The position numbers and the translations under genes are program-made. This document shows positions 13,977 to 14,838 of a stretch of 14,838 nt of DNA, piece by piece. Every line of letters starts with the position of its first letter. The stretch's first letter is position 1. Below the pieces are notes generated by a model. The model was given only the letters and a program-made list of their open reading frames with translations. It was not told where the DNA came from and ran no database searches. The DNA is from AC-32 sp036265535 (GTDB lineage Bacteria; Actinomycetota; Thermoleophilia; Gaiellales; Gaiellaceae), in contig DATAOV010000045.1 of assembly GCA_036265535.1 (NCBI GenBank), forward strand, positions 1 to 14,838, read 5' to 3'.

Positions 13977-14112
13977 TTAGTCGCTTCCGGTGGCTGGGTC
14001 GTCAAGTATTTCTACGCAGAGCGCGACGCACTCGTCGCAGATGTAGACGCCGGGCCCAGCGACGAGCTGGCGCACGTAGTTCTGCTCCTTGCCGCAAAAA
14101 CGAACACCTCAT
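13977..14112 (-). pseudogene. Small ClpX-type C4 zinc-finger protein, frameshifted
   Basis: On the - strand an ATG at 14112-14110 begins M-R-C-S-F. The frame then shifts by one base in a run of five A on the + strand (14096-14100), and from there it reads C-G-K-E-Q-N-Y-V-R-Q-L, AGPGVYICDECVALC, EILDDPATGSD, and TAA at 13979-13977. With one base fewer the product is a 44-aa protein with C3-x2-C6 and C25-x2-C28, the zinc finger at the start of ClpX chaperones (C-x-F-C-G-K, then GPGVYICDEC). No AAA domain follows, so it would be an orphan finger. Whether it is a pseudogene, a sequencing indel in the homopolymer, or a slippery site cannot be told here. The match from the second Cys onward is clear. 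Confidence 0.72.
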
Positions 14113-14231
14113 TTTGGTCGCTCGTTCGTGGAAGCAGACCCGCACGTCGCAGCTGTCGGCGCTCACGCTTCGTTGTCACAGGCACGCTGTAGTTGGCGCG
14201 CCGCCGGGCGTCACGCCTCGCCGGACTGGCC
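14113..14231. other. Spacer between the zinc-finger ORF and mntH
   Basis: Nothing codes convincingly here. It would be the 3' region of mntH and the 5' region of the zinc-finger ORF, both on the - strand. No hairpin with a T run is visible, and no clear -10 hexamer lies at the usual spacing before the ATG at 14112. Confidence 0.4.
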
Positions 14232-14838
14232 CTAGAAGATCCCGAACGTCTGGCCGAGCAGGAAGACGTTCAGGGCGGAGATCAGCGTGGCGACGAGCGC
14301 GGCCACCGCGGTCGTCACGCGCCGGTTCACCAGCGTTCCCATCAGGTCCCGGCGGGCCGTGAAGTAGACGAGGGGAACCAGCGCGAACGGGATCCCGAAC
14401 GAGAGGATCACCTGGCTGATCACGAGCGTGCGCGTCGGGTCGAGCCCGATCGCCGCCACGATGAGCGCCGGCACCATCGTCACCAGGCGACGCACGAAGA
14501 TCGGGATCCGCCGCTGGACGAAGCCCTGCATCACGACCTGGCCGGAGAGCGTGCCCACCGTCGAGCTCGACAGGCCCGACGCGAGCAGCGCGAGCGCGAA
14601 GAGCGTGCTCGAGGCGCCGCCGAGGATCGGCGCCAGCGTCTCGTGTGCGTTCTCGAGCGTGTCCACGTTGGTGATGCCGGATTTGTAGAAGACGCTGGCG
14701 GCCATCACCAGCATCGCCATGTTGATCAGGCCCGCGATCGACATCGCGATGATGACGTCGACCTTCGTGTAGCCGAACAGGCGTCGCGCCTCGTCGTCGT
14801 TTTGCGGCACGATGCGGTTCTGGGTCAACGCCGAGTGC
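14232..14838 (-). CDS. mntH: Nramp-family Mn2+/Fe2+ transporter, C-terminal part (5' end outside window)
   Basis: The frame is open to the window edge and reads H-S-A-L-T-Q-N-R, a family-typical loop after membrane segment 6. The in-frame TTG at 14828 is therefore internal. The roughly 202 visible residues hold about five membrane segments, among them VDVIIAMSIAGLINMAMLVM, ALALLASGLSSSTVGTLSGQ (the segment 8 signature), VPALIVAAIGL, FGIPFALVPLVYFT and VAALVATLISALNVFLL. The proton-coupled metal site (DPGN in segment 1, MPH in segment 6) lies upstream of the window. The end at TAG 14234-14232 is normal for the family. It imports Mn2+ or Fe2+ across the inner membrane. Confidence 0.9.
   Translation of the reverse strand, partial: HSALTQNRIVPQNDDEARRLFGYTKVDVIIAMSIAGLINMAMLVMAASVFYKSGITNVDTLENAHETLAPILGGASSTLFALALLASGLSSSTVGTLSGQVVMQGFVQRRIPIFVRRLVTMVPALIVAAIGLDPTRTLVISQVILSFGIPFALVPLVYFTARRDLMGTLVNRRVTTAVAALVATLISALNVFLLGQTFGIF

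Noticed and set aside
14826..14828. TTG as start of the Nramp gene
   Set aside because: The frame continues upstream with H-S-A, which matches the family, so the gene simply runs off the window.
1..14838. CRISPR arrays, tRNA or rRNA genes, insertion sequences, prophage
   Set aside because: I saw no regularly spaced repeats, no tRNA-like cloverleaf, no transposase or integrase motifs and no flanking target repeats.

Overview
The window comes from a GC-rich bacterial chromosome, most likely an actinobacterium. The class Thermoleophilia (Gaiellales/Solirubrobacterales-like) is my best guess. The reasons are the codon bias, the cyclase-ATPase-TPR protein, the Cys-type CcmE, frequent GTG starts, and several starts lying 6-7 nt after a TANNNT hexamer, as in leaderless actinobacterial transcripts. 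This placement is inference from style and gene content, not from a marker gene.

Layout. (1) 1-462 is the 3' end of a RelA/SpoT (p)ppGpp enzyme on the + strand, closed by two hairpins, the second with a T tract. (2) 656-6366 is a tight six-gene block on the - strand. In transcription order it encodes phosphomannomutase, a hotdog thioesterase (probable CTG start), a GAF protein of the free-methionine-sulfoxide-reductase type, a 50-aa membrane peptide with a DPGSGS motif, a methyltransferase whose N-terminal half carries kinase-like residues, and a membrane sulfatase/phosphoglycerol-transferase-like enzyme. Junctions are -4, -4, +16, -17 and +2 nt. (3) A 61-nt divergent spacer holding a perfect 12-bp inverted repeat separates this block from a 980-aa + strand protein with a class III nucleotide cyclase domain, a STAND-type ATPase and a TPR region. 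(4) A - strand AP-endonuclease-like TIM-barrel gene runs tail to tail into the cyclase gene and overlaps it by 103 nt. (5) 10215-13803 on the + strand holds a five-segment membrane protein, an 80-aa orphan, CcmE (CxxxY type), a CcmI-like protein, a zinc-ribbon membrane protein with a Pro-rich tail, and a secreted coiled-coil M23 peptidase. (6) 13804-14231 is gene-poor but contains a frameshifted 44-aa ClpX-type zinc-finger ORF on the - strand. (7) 14232-14838 is the C-terminal part of an Nramp/MntH metal transporter on the - strand, cut by the window edge.

How the genes fit together. The - strand block looks like an envelope-glycan unit. Phosphomannomutase would supply sugar phosphate, and the DPGSGS peptide, kinase-like/methyltransferase protein and membrane sulfatase would modify a surface polymer. 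The last three genes are the best candidate here for an undescribed system. The ccmE-ccmI-zinc-ribbon stretch points to cytochrome c maturation, with the other ccm genes outside the window.
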